A DNA stretch of 64,000 nt. Source: Lantana camara (taxonomy: Eukaryota > Streptophyta > Magnoliopsida > Lamiales > Verbenaceae). A program made the position numbers and the translations under genes. The notes under the pieces were generated by a model. The model was not told where the DNA came from. It did not search any database and worked only from the letters and a program-made list of their open reading frames with translations. Positions 11,840 to 22,568 of this stretch are shown here, one piece after another; the first letter of the stretch is position 1; each line of letters begins with the position of its first letter. The stretch covers positions 37,791,001 through 37,855,000 of the forward strand of contig CM074855.1 of the NCBI GenBank assembly GCA_037501455.1. The letters are read 5' to 3'.

Positions 11840-12699
11840 TGTGACACCCCGACTTTCAGACCGTACAGGTATGACGTATGTGCGCATTTAAAATTATTGT
11901 TTACGCATTTTATATTTATTCTACTTATTTATTTGAATTATTTAATTTTAATTCTTATATGAATTATTTGAATGAATGTGCATGTGAATTATTCGTTTTA
12001 ATTTGAGTGGACCTTATTTGAGCCTGTATTTGTTGAACCGAACCAACTTGAACCGGGAACCTTGAACCGAACCCGTGAACCGAACCGGCTCAGCCTTAAA
12101 GGCTGAACCATTTCTCTCCTCCCTCATTCCTCACGTTATTTCAGCTCAAGCCAAGTAACAAGAGAGCAAAACCCCAAGCTTTGATCATCCAACTTCACAA
12201 GCCAATAACTCTCTCGTTTCTTCGTCTTTTCTCAAGCTTAGGTAGGTTTCGGAATCCCCTCGTCATGCTCTACGTTTCCATGGTTTAACTTCTGAGTTTG
12301 GTGTGAGTTTGCTTTGCCTTTGCTCCCATACTTGAATAGTAAGGGTTTAGCTTTAATGGTGATTTCTTGCTCTTTGCTTGAGATGATTGATTCCTAGCTT
12401 TTTGTATGAGTTGTATATGTTATATATGTTGCATTTATTGCATGTAATCCATGGTTGGTGGAGGATTTATGAGTGATCATAAATTTAGTTTGAATTTTTG
12501 CTTAACCTTGATCATGCTTTTAAATTCCGTTTTCTTGCATTATTTGATTGTTCATATGTCAAGCATGAATTACGTGTATTGTGTGTGCAAGTTGAGAAGT
12601 TATGGCAACTTTAAAGGTTGGATTTTGGCCATTTTTGGCATATTTTCGAGCTTCCCCTGTTTTCTGTGTAAAACTCTGCTCCAGCTTTTCGAACCAGGC

Positions 12700-12967
12700 C
12701 GGAACGGCCGTTCCCGCCCAGTTTTAAACTGGGAACGACCGTTCCCAGGCCATACTGTTCATGACCGAGAGTGGGAACGACCGTTCCCAGTTGTACTGGG
12801 AATGGGAACGGCCGTTCCCATGTCCGGAACCCCTCTCTTCTGGAGCAAATCCACGGGGGTGGATTTTTCCTTAAGGAAAAATCCGCGAGGGTGGATTTGA
12901 GGCAGTAGCTCTTGGAAAATCCATGGGGGTGGATTTTCCCCTTTAGAAAAATCCATGGGGGTGGATT
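12700..12967 (+). repeat. Two four-palindrome arrays, element E 3' LTR
   Basis: These are identical copies of the two arrays in the 5' LTR. Eight palindromes in all, with spacings 31-42-31 and 32-38-32. Confidence 0.92.
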
Positions 12968-13196
12968 TTCCCCTTTGGAAAAATTCAAAACCTAGAAGTT
13001 GCTACTACTTCTCTTTGCTTTAATTATGCATTTTTATGACTTTAATTGCTTCTCTTTTGCATGATTAATGGTTATAACCATGCAATTATATGACTAAATT
13101 GTGATATTTTGTGAACATGATCCATGCATTTTGCCGGGCGTCTTCTTTGGTACTTTATTGAGTCTAAGTCTCGGGTCTTGTCTTCTTTTGTTTCAG

Positions 13197-13273
13197 AGCC
13201 TCTTCCGGAAGTTCGTGAGCCCGAGGTTTAAGTGTTCGTTCGCCCGTTTTGCCTTCCTTCTACTTTTGCAAAG
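13197..13273 (+). other. Exon-like block in element E 3' LTR
   Basis: This is the second copy of the 77-nt block between TTTCAG and GTGAGG described in the 5' LTR. Confidence 0.5.
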
Positions 13274-14576
13274 GTGAGGTTAGGATCCTTTGTACTAGAT
13301 AAGCGACCTAAGACCTATTACGTGTTGTTTTTTTACCCTGTATGCGAATATATACTTATATATATGTATTAAATACGAATGCTTAAGGTATGTTATGATC
13401 TTGTGAAATAAGCTTTACGTTTTCGAAATTGGTATAAGTATTGGCATAAGTAAGCTATATTTTGAAATTCGTTATTCGTATATGATATGTATGAGCGAGT
13501 TGTACCCTGAAAGATGGGAGTTTGGTTTGATTTGGTTTGTTGGGCCCGGAGACGTGGGTAAGGGAGACCCGGGACGACCACGGGGTCGCCGGTTATGACC
13601 CCTGTGCACGTTCTCATTTGAGATATTCACGTGCGACCTATGGAGGTTGGGAAGGCGTGGTATCTTGAGCCTTCGGTGGATAACCGGGGAAGGCATATCG
13701 TGGGTTAGCTGCCCCGTATGTGTTTGGTAATGTAGGTGTTAGGGTTTGATTCCCGATACACCATGGATGTGGGGTGGATGTGATTTGAATTCGATTTTAT
13801 GTTATGTTTGATGGAGTAAGGGATAGTCCGTTCTCGCCGGACTTATGTTTATGTCATGTTTGATAGATTATGGATCGAGATAGGTTTCCTTTATATTTTA
13901 TGCTATCTTTGGAAAATGATTTGGGTATGAAAAACCCTATCCTCGAATCATGACTATCACCTTTGTAATATGCTCTGCTCTATATGTATTTAGGTGTGGG
14001 TGTGCGTTTAAGCCCCCTCACTCAGTCGAGTTTTGACTGACCCTCTCTTTTCCCACTTCAGTGCAGGTTGTTTCGAGCTAGGCGGGGAAGTGCGAGTCTT
14101 GGTCTTGTACTTGTGTGTCTAGGTCGAGTTGCATTCATACTTCTTGCATTTTGGATACTCTTATTATGTATTTGATGTTAGAATTATATTTTGCTGAATT
14201 ATGGGCTTTTGATGTATATACTCGATCTTTTGGGCCGTGAGGCCATTGTAAATGATGTAAATGTTAGTTATAGAGCTCTTTCCGATCCTTATGTTGTTGC
14301 TTCCGCATTTATATGTTTGTTTTTGCGCGCTCTGTCCGAGTTTTAGCCCCGCTTAGCCTAAGGAGTGAGTGTAGGTTCCGTTCGCTTAGACTTGGACTCA
14401 TGTATGGAAATCCATTTCATATGTGGGTTCGGGTTTAGGTGCGGGGGATGTGGTGGCCCACCGCTCCGGGCGTCACACCTTGATTGTTATTGCATGGCAT
14501 ATTGATTATGACTTTGTCGTGCGTCTTAAATGGTTCATACGAGTCGTGTCTCACGTACAAACATTTATTTGCACAG

Positions 14577-14641
14577 ACCAGCTTCCCCGTGACAAGGAGC
14601 AGGGCCGTAGGCCGTGACCTGCTTGTATTGTATTAGTAAAG
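14577..14641 (+). other. Exon-like block in solo LTR B
   Basis: A 65-nt block lies between TTTGCACAG and AAAG/GTGAGGTTT. Its body is unlike those of A or E, but the borders are the same. Confidence 0.45.
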
Positions 14642-14801
14642 GTGAGGTTTAATTGTTAATTGCAGGGAACTCGTACAACCTTACATGGATTTCAGGCTAA
14701 GTTGTATATCCTGTTACAAATCATATACCATGTTACCGTGATTGAACCATGATCGTGTTACTGTGTTATCATGAATGGTGAAGGCTCGCAACCTTCCCGT
14801 T

Positions 14802-14940
14802 ATTGGAGTGATGTAGTTTATTTGAGTGATGGAGTACATGGAGTGATGGAATCTATTGGAGTGAAGGAGTTATTGGAGTGATGGAGTATTGGTGTGATGA
14901 GACTATTGGAGTGATGGAGTTATTGGAGTAACGGAGTTCA
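14802..14940 (+). repeat. Imperfect tandem repeat in solo LTR B
   Basis: About eight diverged copies of an 18-bp unit like TTGGAGTGATGGAGTTA. It is non-coding and not seen in the other LTRs of the window. Confidence 0.75.
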
Positions 14941-15483
14941 TGAAATTGATATGTGTGCCATTGAATTTCATGTTTACATATTAGTTTATAAATTGCTTGA
15001 TATTGATAGTTATAACTTGCAGGTTATTTGCACTAATGTAATTAAGCTTCACTCAGTCTTTCGTAGACTGACACCCCACCTTTCAGGTTGTTGCGGTCGT
15101 GTGCTAGGCGGGAGTCAGAGTCATGTCAAGTCACCCAGCTGAGTCTAGCACTTCATACATTTCATGATATTGATATTGCTATTTCCAGAGATAGTACATT
15201 ATGGTTATGGTTAACGATTGGAGACTTTTGCATGTAAATTATGAGAAATGATAATGTATTGATATACTGAGCTTTCGGGTATTGGTTATATAACAAACTG
15301 ATAATGTTAAGCTTCCGCTTTATTTTCTACTGAATGTTGAGTTAGTCCCGCCTAGCTTGTTGTTTTATGTTATTGTCACCCGTTCGCTGCAGGTTGATTC
15401 ATGTACGGACTATCCATTTCGTGTGTGGATCGGCCTGTAGTGCGGGGGTGTGGCAACCCCACGTGTAGGGGTGCTACATTCCA

Positions 15484-15540
15484 TATGTGGATTGAACTAT
15501 AGTGCGGGGGATGTGGCTACCTTGCGTTCCGGGTGTTACA
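15484..15540 (+). repeat. Element A 5' LTR, last 57 bp
   Basis: It continues the LTR interrupted at 3131, with GTGCGGGGGATGTGG at about 15512 and the terminal TGTTACA. It matches 22177-22233. Confidence 0.85.
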
Positions 15541-15548
15541 TCCTAAGG

Positions 15549-15560
15549 TGGTATAAGAGC
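15549..15560 (+). other. Primer binding site of element A (one mismatch)
   Basis: TGGTATAAGAGC differs by one base from the initiator-Met-tRNA complement used by E. It starts eight bases after the LTR. Confidence 0.8.
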
Positions 15561-15582
15561 CCGGTTGCAAAACCGAGGTTCT
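15556..15582 (+). other. Hairpin overlapping the primer site of element A
   Basis: The inner stem CGGTT/AACCG has a GCAA loop. The outer arms AGAGCC and GGTTCT pair with one G-U wobble, and one A is bulged. This is the same design as in E, with different outer bases. Confidence 0.7.
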
Positions 15583-15600
15583 AGCTTCGTGTCGTGTCAA

Positions 15601-15622
15601 GTCTAGGTCATACGGCTTAGGA
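15601..15622 (+). other. Conserved leader block of element A
   Basis: Contains CTAGGTCATACGGCTTAGGA, one base from the copies in E and D and identical to that in C. Confidence 0.7.
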
Positions 15623-18600
15623 ACTACTTGATAAATTGTGCATTGCATTGATTCTTGCCAATAACTGTTGATTGATTGAACTTACATTACTTAAATTTTA
15701 TGTGCCAACATGTTTCACTTTAATTCTCGTTGAATTATTTGTCGCATTTGGTATCAAATCTGTGTCTTTGAAGTTAATTGTGTGACATGAGCATGCACTA
15801 ACGGCATGCATCTATACTCGAGATAAATTATGATTTATAGGTTACCAAGATGAAATCGAACCACGGCCAGTTCCTGTAACAAAAACAAGTTATCATCAGC
15901 TCAATTTTTAGGCACGAAGGATGTAGGTAATGCACCGAAAGTTATATACAAGAGTTGGGAGTCGTGCCTTCCTTGATGGGGCTATGGTTCGAAGGTCAGG
16001 GTCCGGAATAGAAGGTGAATTGTGGGATGACTTACAAGCTCTAATGAAGTTGATGAATATTTAAAGAGGTGGAGTTGGGGTGTGTGATGTTTAATCATCA
16101 TAAGATCAACATATACCTCTATGTCACATTGAAAGTTAGTCAATCGGACTCAATGGGATTGTGCAAACCAAGGAATGGAGAGAAGGAAATCTTGAAGCTG
16201 TTAAATTCGAGATTTCTAATCGACAAGGAAGTGAAAATCTTTAAGTGAGTTTAAGGTAAGAAAGGTTTGTTGGAAAATCAATAACAAGGACCGTTAAGGA
16301 AGAACTTCCAAGTAAATCAAGTTATTCGAAATCAAGTTGGGGCTAGAAGATTTGGGACATATCAGGATCAGTGAATGGTGAGCAATACAAATCGTCAAAG
16401 AATGACTCCCAAATAAATTAAGTTATTAGAAGTCAAGATCTAGAAAAGGAAAAAGAAGTGGAATTGGAAATACTTCAGATTCTGGGTATGTAAGAACTTT
16501 CAAGTAAATCAATCCATTAGAAGTCAAGTTGGGCAAGAAGAAGAAGGGGTAAATTTAGAAACTTCGGATTTCGGGAGACGAAAGTAGGTGAATTAGAGGA
16601 AGTTGAGAGCACCAATGTCTTCAAGTTCATGGAAGGTCTAGATGCCGAAGGTTTAATCATCGGATAGGTTGAAGTTCATTTTCCAGATCCAAGTTGAATT
16701 ATCATGTTGGGAGCGCGAACTGGGAGATATGGAGCAATAAATGGAAACGGTAAAGAACGATAAGGAACTTTTTGAGGGAAATTATATGCTCAAGGTGTAG
16801 GCAAGTAAGAGGACAAGTCATATAACCGATTCAAATTTACAAAGAGTAGATTTAGAGGATTTCAATCAAGGTGGCGACTAGATGAAATCGGGACAATAAT
16901 TGGAGATTAGTTCTTCGAGAGAAGTTAGAATACTAACTCCATAAGTGGAGAAGAATTCGAATTCAAGAATTGCTATCTTAGACCATAAAGTTATACAAGT
17001 TGATACAAGTTAATTTTGATCAAGGAGATAAGTATGGTGAAGTTTCAAGCAATACTTAGGGATTGATAATTAGGAAGGAAATGGGTTCAAGAACTTTCAA
17101 TTCCGAGCCATGAAGCGGTACAAGTTGATGTGAGAGAATTCTAAAGATTTAGAAGACCGTGGGTAACAAGAAATGACCAACAAATTCAAGGCAAGCTTGT
17201 AATTCAACAAACAAGGAACGAGTGCTAAGCTAAAGGATGTAACTACAGTGACAGGTTCAACGCATACATGAGCACGTGCATCATACATTGATTCGAATTA
17301 ATTAAGTTTCTTTATTTCTATGCGTTACTTTAATTAATGTACTTGTTCCAACATGATGCATTTTATTACTTACAAGTGTGATACGTGCATTGGCATATTA
17401 ACCCGACATGCATTGTTAAGTGGTTACTTGATAGGAACTCTCCCCACCTCACTTATGAAGTATTACTTCAACCGAGACATAACTGGATTGTGAGAAGGAA
17501 AATAATTGGGTTGCTAAGTATGTACCAAAAGGGAAAGAGTCATTGAGAGGTTGAGAAAAGTAGTCGGGAGTTGGAATGGAAGAAGTGGGTTGTTATTCCT
17601 ACCAATCACTTCAAAGATAAATGTGAGAAAAAATTTCAGGACAAGTGGCGAGATTGGAACCGTCTATATCAAGGAAGCTGAGTTGAAGAAGTCGAGAATC
17701 TCTAAAGTAAGAAGTGATGTTATGAGCCAACGGATAAGAATAGGCATTCTTAAGGGGGAGAGTTGATAGGGAAGTAACCTCAAATTTATGGATTATCTCA
17801 AACGGACTACTTTCAATAAAAGCAACAAAAATGCAAGAGTCACCAACAACGGGATTTCTCGAAAGTGGAAAAAGGGAAAGAATTAGAAGAATTTGACACT
17901 TGATGATCTTCATGGTTGGGATGAGAAAAATTTGAGGATAATTTCAAAAAAGGCTAAGTGCTTCAAGAACCGGAGGTGAGTATTCAAGAAAGACTGGTAG
18001 ATTTAGTGCTTGTTTTGATTCCAACCGGGGTGGAGGAACTTTCGGGAATAAGATCGGGAGTGATAGGTACTTCAAGAGAATTGGAAAGAAGAGTGATTCT
18101 TTCGGGAACCCTTATAAAAACCATGTGAACGAAATTTTCAACATCTTAAAGTCGTGCACCAAAGTTTTCAAAATGAAGATTCCTAAATCCATAAGGAGGC
18201 ATATCTTAAGCCGAGATGAAATTAAAAGAAATTTGTCGAGGAATGGGAGAGACAATGATTTCTATAAGCTGATTGAATATACTTTGATCAAAGATGAGAA
18301 ATTTACAAGGAAGTCGAGTGTCATTCAAGATCTGCGTGAAATGACCAAAAAGTTGCTGCACTATTACAAGGGTGCTAGATAATAACAATTTTATGGGATC
18401 ATCATATATTGCAAAGGATCACATGGGAGTCAATTCAACCGTTGGAAGTGGAATACTTAGTGAAATGTGTTAGATGAACAAGATAAGTTACCGGGTTGTC
18501 AGTCATTTCCAGGATCAGGTAGGTATGATGAAAGATTGAATATTAAAATTTAAACTATTGAAGGTTAGGTCGAGCATCCGAGAAGGTTGATTATAAATTA

Positions 18601-19129
18601 TGGTGAAGATTGAGTATGATTTGTGAAAGAGAACGAGTTAGTCGGGTACAAACAAAACACCCACTCAAGAATTAAATTTTCGGACTACGGTATTAGATAA
18701 GATAAAGGATTTGATCACGGGTTGAAGACCGAGTAATCACAAAGATATTTACATCCATATCGGATATTTCGGGACATGATATTGTGGGTAGAAGATAGAT
18801 CGTGGAACAGAGACCGGGTGATTATCAAAGTGTCGAATACATCAAGAAATGTCGAGGAAGGGCACTATGGTTATAAGAATCTCCAACAAGGAATCAGGTA
18901 TCAAATTGGATCAATCTAATGAAAGAATCCCAACCAACGGTGAACGGTACATCAAGCATCCATGGCATATGCATATACCCAATTTAAATTCCAATAATTT
19001 CACAATGCTAAGTGCTTTGATTGTTGTATTAATTGCTTTTGTGTAATTGCTAATCGATGTATTTGATATCTCCTACCTGTTTCTTACGTGATGGTGTAGG
19101 TGTGAGTTTACCTAATTGTCCTTTTGGGT

Positions 19130-19303
19130 TGTTTGTTTGAGAGACGGGGTTCTCTCATTGTTTGTTTGAGAGATGGGGTTCTCTCGTTGTTGTTTGAGGG
19201 ACGGGGTTCACTCATTGTTTGTTTGAGAGATGGGGTTCTCTCGTTGCTTGTTTTAGAGACGGGGTTCTCTCGCTCTTTGTTTGAGAGGCGGGGCTCTCTC
19301 ACC
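19130..19303 (+). repeat. Six-unit hairpin array in element A
   Basis: Six units of about 29 bp each contain an inverted pair such as GAGAG ... CTCTC around a CGGGGTT core. The array sits just before the 3' end of the internal region. Element C has three such units at 22478-22568. Both strands stay open as reading frames because the unit lacks stops; I do not regard that as coding. Confidence 0.8.
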
Positions 19304-19332
19304 ACCTGTTTTATTTAAGAACTCGAGTTTGT

Positions 19333-19347
19333 ACCTGGGGACCAGGT
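19333..19347 (+). other. Inverted repeat before the polypurine tract, element A
   Basis: ACCTGG and CCAGGT flank GGA, shortly before the polypurine tract. The same sequence occurs in C, with one more base pair per arm in D. Confidence 0.72.
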
Positions 19348-19353
19348 CCTCTT

Positions 19354-19377
19354 AAGGGGGGGGGGGGGGGGGAGAGT
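19354..19377 (+). other. Polypurine tract of element A, with a run of 17 G
   Basis: AA, then 17 consecutive G (19356-19372), then AGAGT, directly before the 3' LTR. Other tracts here have five to eight G, so this run has probably expanded. Confidence 0.8.
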
Positions 19378-20265
19378 TGTAATACCCCGTTTTTCCGGTT
19401 ACGCATTACGTGACATTATATGAATTATATTCTTATATGTTTATGTGAAAATATATGATAATATTCTCAAATTATGAATTATTGCACAACTCGTATTTGA
19501 GTCATATGTGAATTAATTACCGAATGTGACTTATTTCATTATATGACCTTACTTGATCTATTTCCATAATTTGCGGACTTAATTGCATATGATTCTTTGG
19601 ACTAAATTGATCATTTACATAATTTGAAACCCAATTGCATTGCCTGAATTTCTTGAGGACCAAGTGGCAATTTCCCTTTTCTTTTCCCCATCATGGATCG
19701 ATATATCTTATACATACACATATACATACATCTTATTCTTCCTTCCTCATTCAAAGAAAACAAGAGAATAATCTCTTCCTCCCTTTCTCCATGTCGGTTG
19801 ATCCAAGGAAGCTAGAAGCCAAGAATTTCATCCAATTTCTTCAAGGAATCAAGCTTCATACCTTTATCTCTTCTTTCCCCTTCATTTGTTCTTTCATCCA
19901 AGGTAAGATCAAGCATGTATCTTTGATAATTCATCAGGTGTGATTAGGGTTTGTAACTCTTTTAGATTCCATGTATAAATATGAAGCTTGTATGATAATT
20001 TGAGGTGATTTCCCATAATTATAACTTCAATTCATGAAGTTTGAAGCATGATTGATCGTTTGATTTCATATTGGTTTCATGAGTGATTCTAATGATATAA
20101 GCATGTTCCCTTGATTTTAATGTGGCCTAAATGATGTATATGAGTTATATGCATGTTATATGATTGTTTTGGAGTGTTTTGGTTGAGTTTGTTATGAGTT
20201 TTGCTTCCTCCTCTTTCTCCCTGGAGCAACCCCTATTTTGCACCCTTTTTCCAGCCCAGGAGGGT

Positions 20266-20386
20266 TACCCTGGTGGGTAAATTTAGTGAGGAAAAGTACC
20301 CAGGCGGGTACTTTAGTCCAGAGGGTTTTCTGCACTCTTTTTCCCCGGCTAGGTAAATTTTGCCTTGTATTTTCCCTAGCCGGGTA
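20266..20386 (+). repeat. Four-palindrome array, element A 3' LTR
   Basis: Copies are centred at 20272.5, 20303.5, 20348.5 and 20379.5, giving spacings 31, 45 and 31 bp as in the 5' LTR. Several arms carry different point changes in the two LTRs. Confidence 0.8.
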
Positions 20387-21102
20387 CCCCCTCATCTGAA
20401 CTCTGATTGACCTAGTTTTTAACTGTTGGAAATATCTTGAAGTCTAGAACAACATCAAATTGGAATCATTGCAATATCTTTTCTCATTTGTGAGATATAG
20501 TCAATTCTTTTTGGTGTCGCCACTTCGTCGGAAATCTGCATGCACCCAACTTCAAGCTTACTCCATTTTCTCCTCGTTTGAACTAGAAAATGAGCCATAT
20601 ATCATCGGAAAGGTCTTTGTGTCTAGTTTTATACAAAACAAACAAAACTCAATTCCAAATTCTAGAACTCCAGATATTCTAGTTTTCCTACAGATTGTAC
20701 GTTTCTGAAAATTCTCGATTTTTGCCAAACTTCACCAAAATCCCTCTTCTTACATTCCTTTCACTTCCTTGGCTACCGTATGTGACTTATATTAATTATA
20801 TACTTGGTGTATTGATAATTATGCTCCTATTTGACACTTTTTAGTACTTAATTGCTCAAACGTGATTGTGTGACTCCATGCCTCATACGAAGCAAACTTG
20901 AAAGGTTGAATGATATGAATATGTGACTCCTTGAGATTGATTTTATCTCTTAGATGCTAATTGGTTCTCATACATATTTAAGTGTCACTTGATTGCTAAT
21001 TTGTTTGGTTATTAAGGGTTTACATGAGCATTGTCGTGCGTCATACTTGGTCTCATATTGAGTCTCGTCTCACGAGTTCCCGTTGTTTCCTTTCTTGTCC
21101 AG

Positions 21103-21176
21103 TTCTTCTCCAGGGCGGAGATCATTAGTCGTATGGACACTTTCTTGTATCCTTGTTTTGTTTCATCGCTCATCAG
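21103..21176 (+). other. Exon-like block in element A 3' LTR
   Basis: 74 nt between TTTCTTGTCCAG and ATCAG/GTGAGG, matching the block at 2060-2133. Confidence 0.5.
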
Positions 21177-22248
21177 GTGAGGTTTAAATTCTAGATATAT
21201 ATAACCCATACGACCCTATGTGATGTTTTAAGCCAAAATGTATCTATACATCTATAGTTTTCCAAACCTTATTGATTTTAAATGGATTTCATGAATGAAC
21301 TAAAAGGACTGAAGTGATTGATTGATTTGGCGAGTATACTGTACTGCACTGTGGGCCCGAGGGTAGTGTATTTAGCCAACCGGGAAAGCAAAGGGCTTGA
21401 CGGGTAACTCTTGCACAATCCTCACCACTTTGGGATCACCTTTGAATCCACCAGGAGGTTTGGTGGAGGACGAAATCCCCGTACATGGGAGTCATGTTCC
21501 CGACGTACGCCATCATTGGATGGTTGGGTCTTGCAAGCCCACCATCACCGGGAGGGAAAGGGTTCATGAAACTACTAATTGATCGCACATTAATTACTTG
21601 TATGATCACCTAATAAACGGAAACATTCATGATTGTTCACTTTTGGAGTAAAGGTTGGAGAATGCCCTCACTCGTCGGGCCACAGATTGAATTGATAATG
21701 ATTGAATTGTTAAATTGAATAGTTGTAATCTCGGGAGTGGATTTACTTTATTCTTGAAATTCTATTGATTTCTTTTTATAAAATCTTACCCGAGATTATA
21801 TCTTGCATGATATGTACGCTTATATTTATTTAAACCCCTCACTCAGTCTTTCATAGACTGACACCTCATTTTTCAGGTTTTTGCAGGTTGAGTGCTAGGC
21901 AGGATTGAGTCGGGGCAAGTCTTTTATTTTAAGTCTAGCACAGTTCATTCACCTACTTGAAGCATATGTATTTTATGACTCATTTATGTTACTTTGAGAG
22001 ATTGTACATTGATAAATTGGAAACGGACTAGAATGATGATATGATTATATTATGCTTCTGCGTGATTCGTTATGCATCGTTGTAATTAATTGAGGGTTAG
22101 TCCCGCCTAGCTAGATTGTTTTTTTTATTGTCTCTCGTTCGCTATAGGCTTAATTCATGTATGGGTGCTCGTTCCATATGTGGATTGAACTATAGTGCGG
22201 GGCATGTGGCTACCTTGCGTTCCGGGTGCTACACTCCCCCTTTAGAGG

Positions 22249-22263
22249 ACCTGGTCCCCAGGT
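22249..22263 (-). other. Inverted repeat before the polypurine tract, element C
   Basis: ACCTGG and CCAGGT flank a three-base spacer, as in element A but on the minus strand. Confidence 0.72.
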
Positions 22264-22477
22264 CCATTACCTCGAGTTCTGAAATCTTAAGCAACTCTCC
22301 CGTTTTCATCCCACACGGTTTAGCAACTCCCCGCTAGGGATTAGTTCGGAAAAGTTCTTCAAGTAACAGGGTCTTTCATTGTTGTTAGTCACAACCCTTA
22401 ACTCGCCGGAATCTAAACACTCGAAAGGAAAATCTAAACTGTTGCTAGAACAAGTTAAACCAATAAGAAACAATGAT

Positions 22478-22568
22478 GAGAGAGCCCCGTCTCTCAAGTA
22501 AACAACGCGAGAACCCCGTCTCCCGAACAAACAACGAGAGAACCCCGTCTCTCAACCAATGAACAACA
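22478..22568 (-). repeat. Three-unit hairpin array in element C
   Basis: Three units of about 29 bp with arms of GAGAG/CTCTC type around a CCCCG core, the reverse complement of the six-unit array of element A. Confidence 0.75.

Larger units (their letters stand above)
4502..14477 (+). mobile_element. Element E: intact Ty3/gypsy chromovirus
   Basis: This is a complete element with 2,638-bp LTRs (4502-7139 and 11840-14477), a primer site, one uninterrupted gag-pol frame and a polypurine tract. The duplication ccttg lies at 4497-4501 and 14478-14482. By eye the LTRs differ at two sites only: 5024 G against 12362 A, and 5994 C against 13332 T. At the often used rate of 1.3e-8 per site per year that is roughly 30,000 years. 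The chromodomain and long LTRs suggest the Tekay/Del clade. It may still be mobile. Confidence 0.93.
11840..14477 (+). repeat. Element E 3' LTR
   Basis: It has the same length as the 5' LTR (offset 7,338) and differs at two sites that I found. The palindrome arrays are at 12700-12819 and 12848-12967, the leader donor at 12242 and the last acceptor at 14066. It ends at 14477, followed by the duplication ccttg. Confidence 0.93.
3132..15478 (+). mobile_element. Element B: solo LTR, interrupted by element E
   Basis: It begins TGTAACGCCCC and ends GTGCTACA, flanked by the 5-bp duplication ttcca (3127-3131 and 15479-15483). After removing E and one copy of its duplication, about 2.37 kb remains, which is a single LTR with no internal region. 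This is the product expected from recombination between two LTRs. A leader donor is visible at 3661 (TTCAAG then GTAGAA), a palindrome set at 4023-4179, an exon-like block at 14577-14641, an acceptor ending at 15086 (TTTCAG), and the shared TGCGGGGG motif near 15441. It lies inside the 5' LTR of A. Confidence 0.88.
15541..19377 (+). mobile_element. Internal region of element A (no gag-pol)
   Basis: This is 3.84 kb of A- and G-rich DNA between the primer site and the polypurine tract. I see no retroviral or transposase motif; the longest open stretches (for example about 85 codons at 18125-18382) start without a good ATG and match nothing I know. Element C has a related, similarly non-coding internal region: both share a block reading AATTATGATTTATAGGTTA (15825-15843; reverse complement near 35175 in C) and an array of short hairpins near the 3' end. 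Conserved non-coding internal DNA with intact replication signals is typical of LARD elements. Confidence 0.7.
332..22233 (+). mobile_element. Element A: large non-autonomous LTR retrotransposon (LARD-like)
   Basis: Two LTRs of about 2.86 kb flank an internal region of 3.84 kb (15541-19377). The 5-bp target duplication ctccc lies at 327-331 and 22234-22238. The 5' LTR is split by solo LTR B. The internal region has a primer site and a polypurine tract but no gag, protease, reverse transcriptase or integrase that I can recognise in any frame. The two LTRs differ at many sites (about seven in the first 90 bases), so A is much older than E and D. It would need proteins from another element to move. 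Confidence 0.85.
19378..22233 (+). repeat. Element A 3' LTR
   Basis: This 2,856-bp LTR is the uninterrupted counterpart of 332-3131 plus 15484-15540. The leader donor is at 19903, a palindrome set at 20266-20386, the exon-like block at 21103-21176, the CCCCTCACTCAGTC motif near 21836, and the terminal motif (GTGCGGGGCATGTGG, one change) near 22196. Confidence 0.88.

Noticed and set aside
3132..15478. Reading 3132-15478 as one full element with E as its internal region
   Set aside because: E has its own LTRs and duplication; after its removal only one LTR remains.
18125..18382. Lysine-rich 85-codon open stretch in the internal region of A
   Set aside because: No good ATG, no family resemblance, and A-rich composition alone can produce it.
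19124..19318. Repetitive 64-codon frame with an arginine- and leucine-rich repeat
   Set aside because: It is open on both strands because the 29-bp hairpin unit lacks stops; no sign of codon selection.
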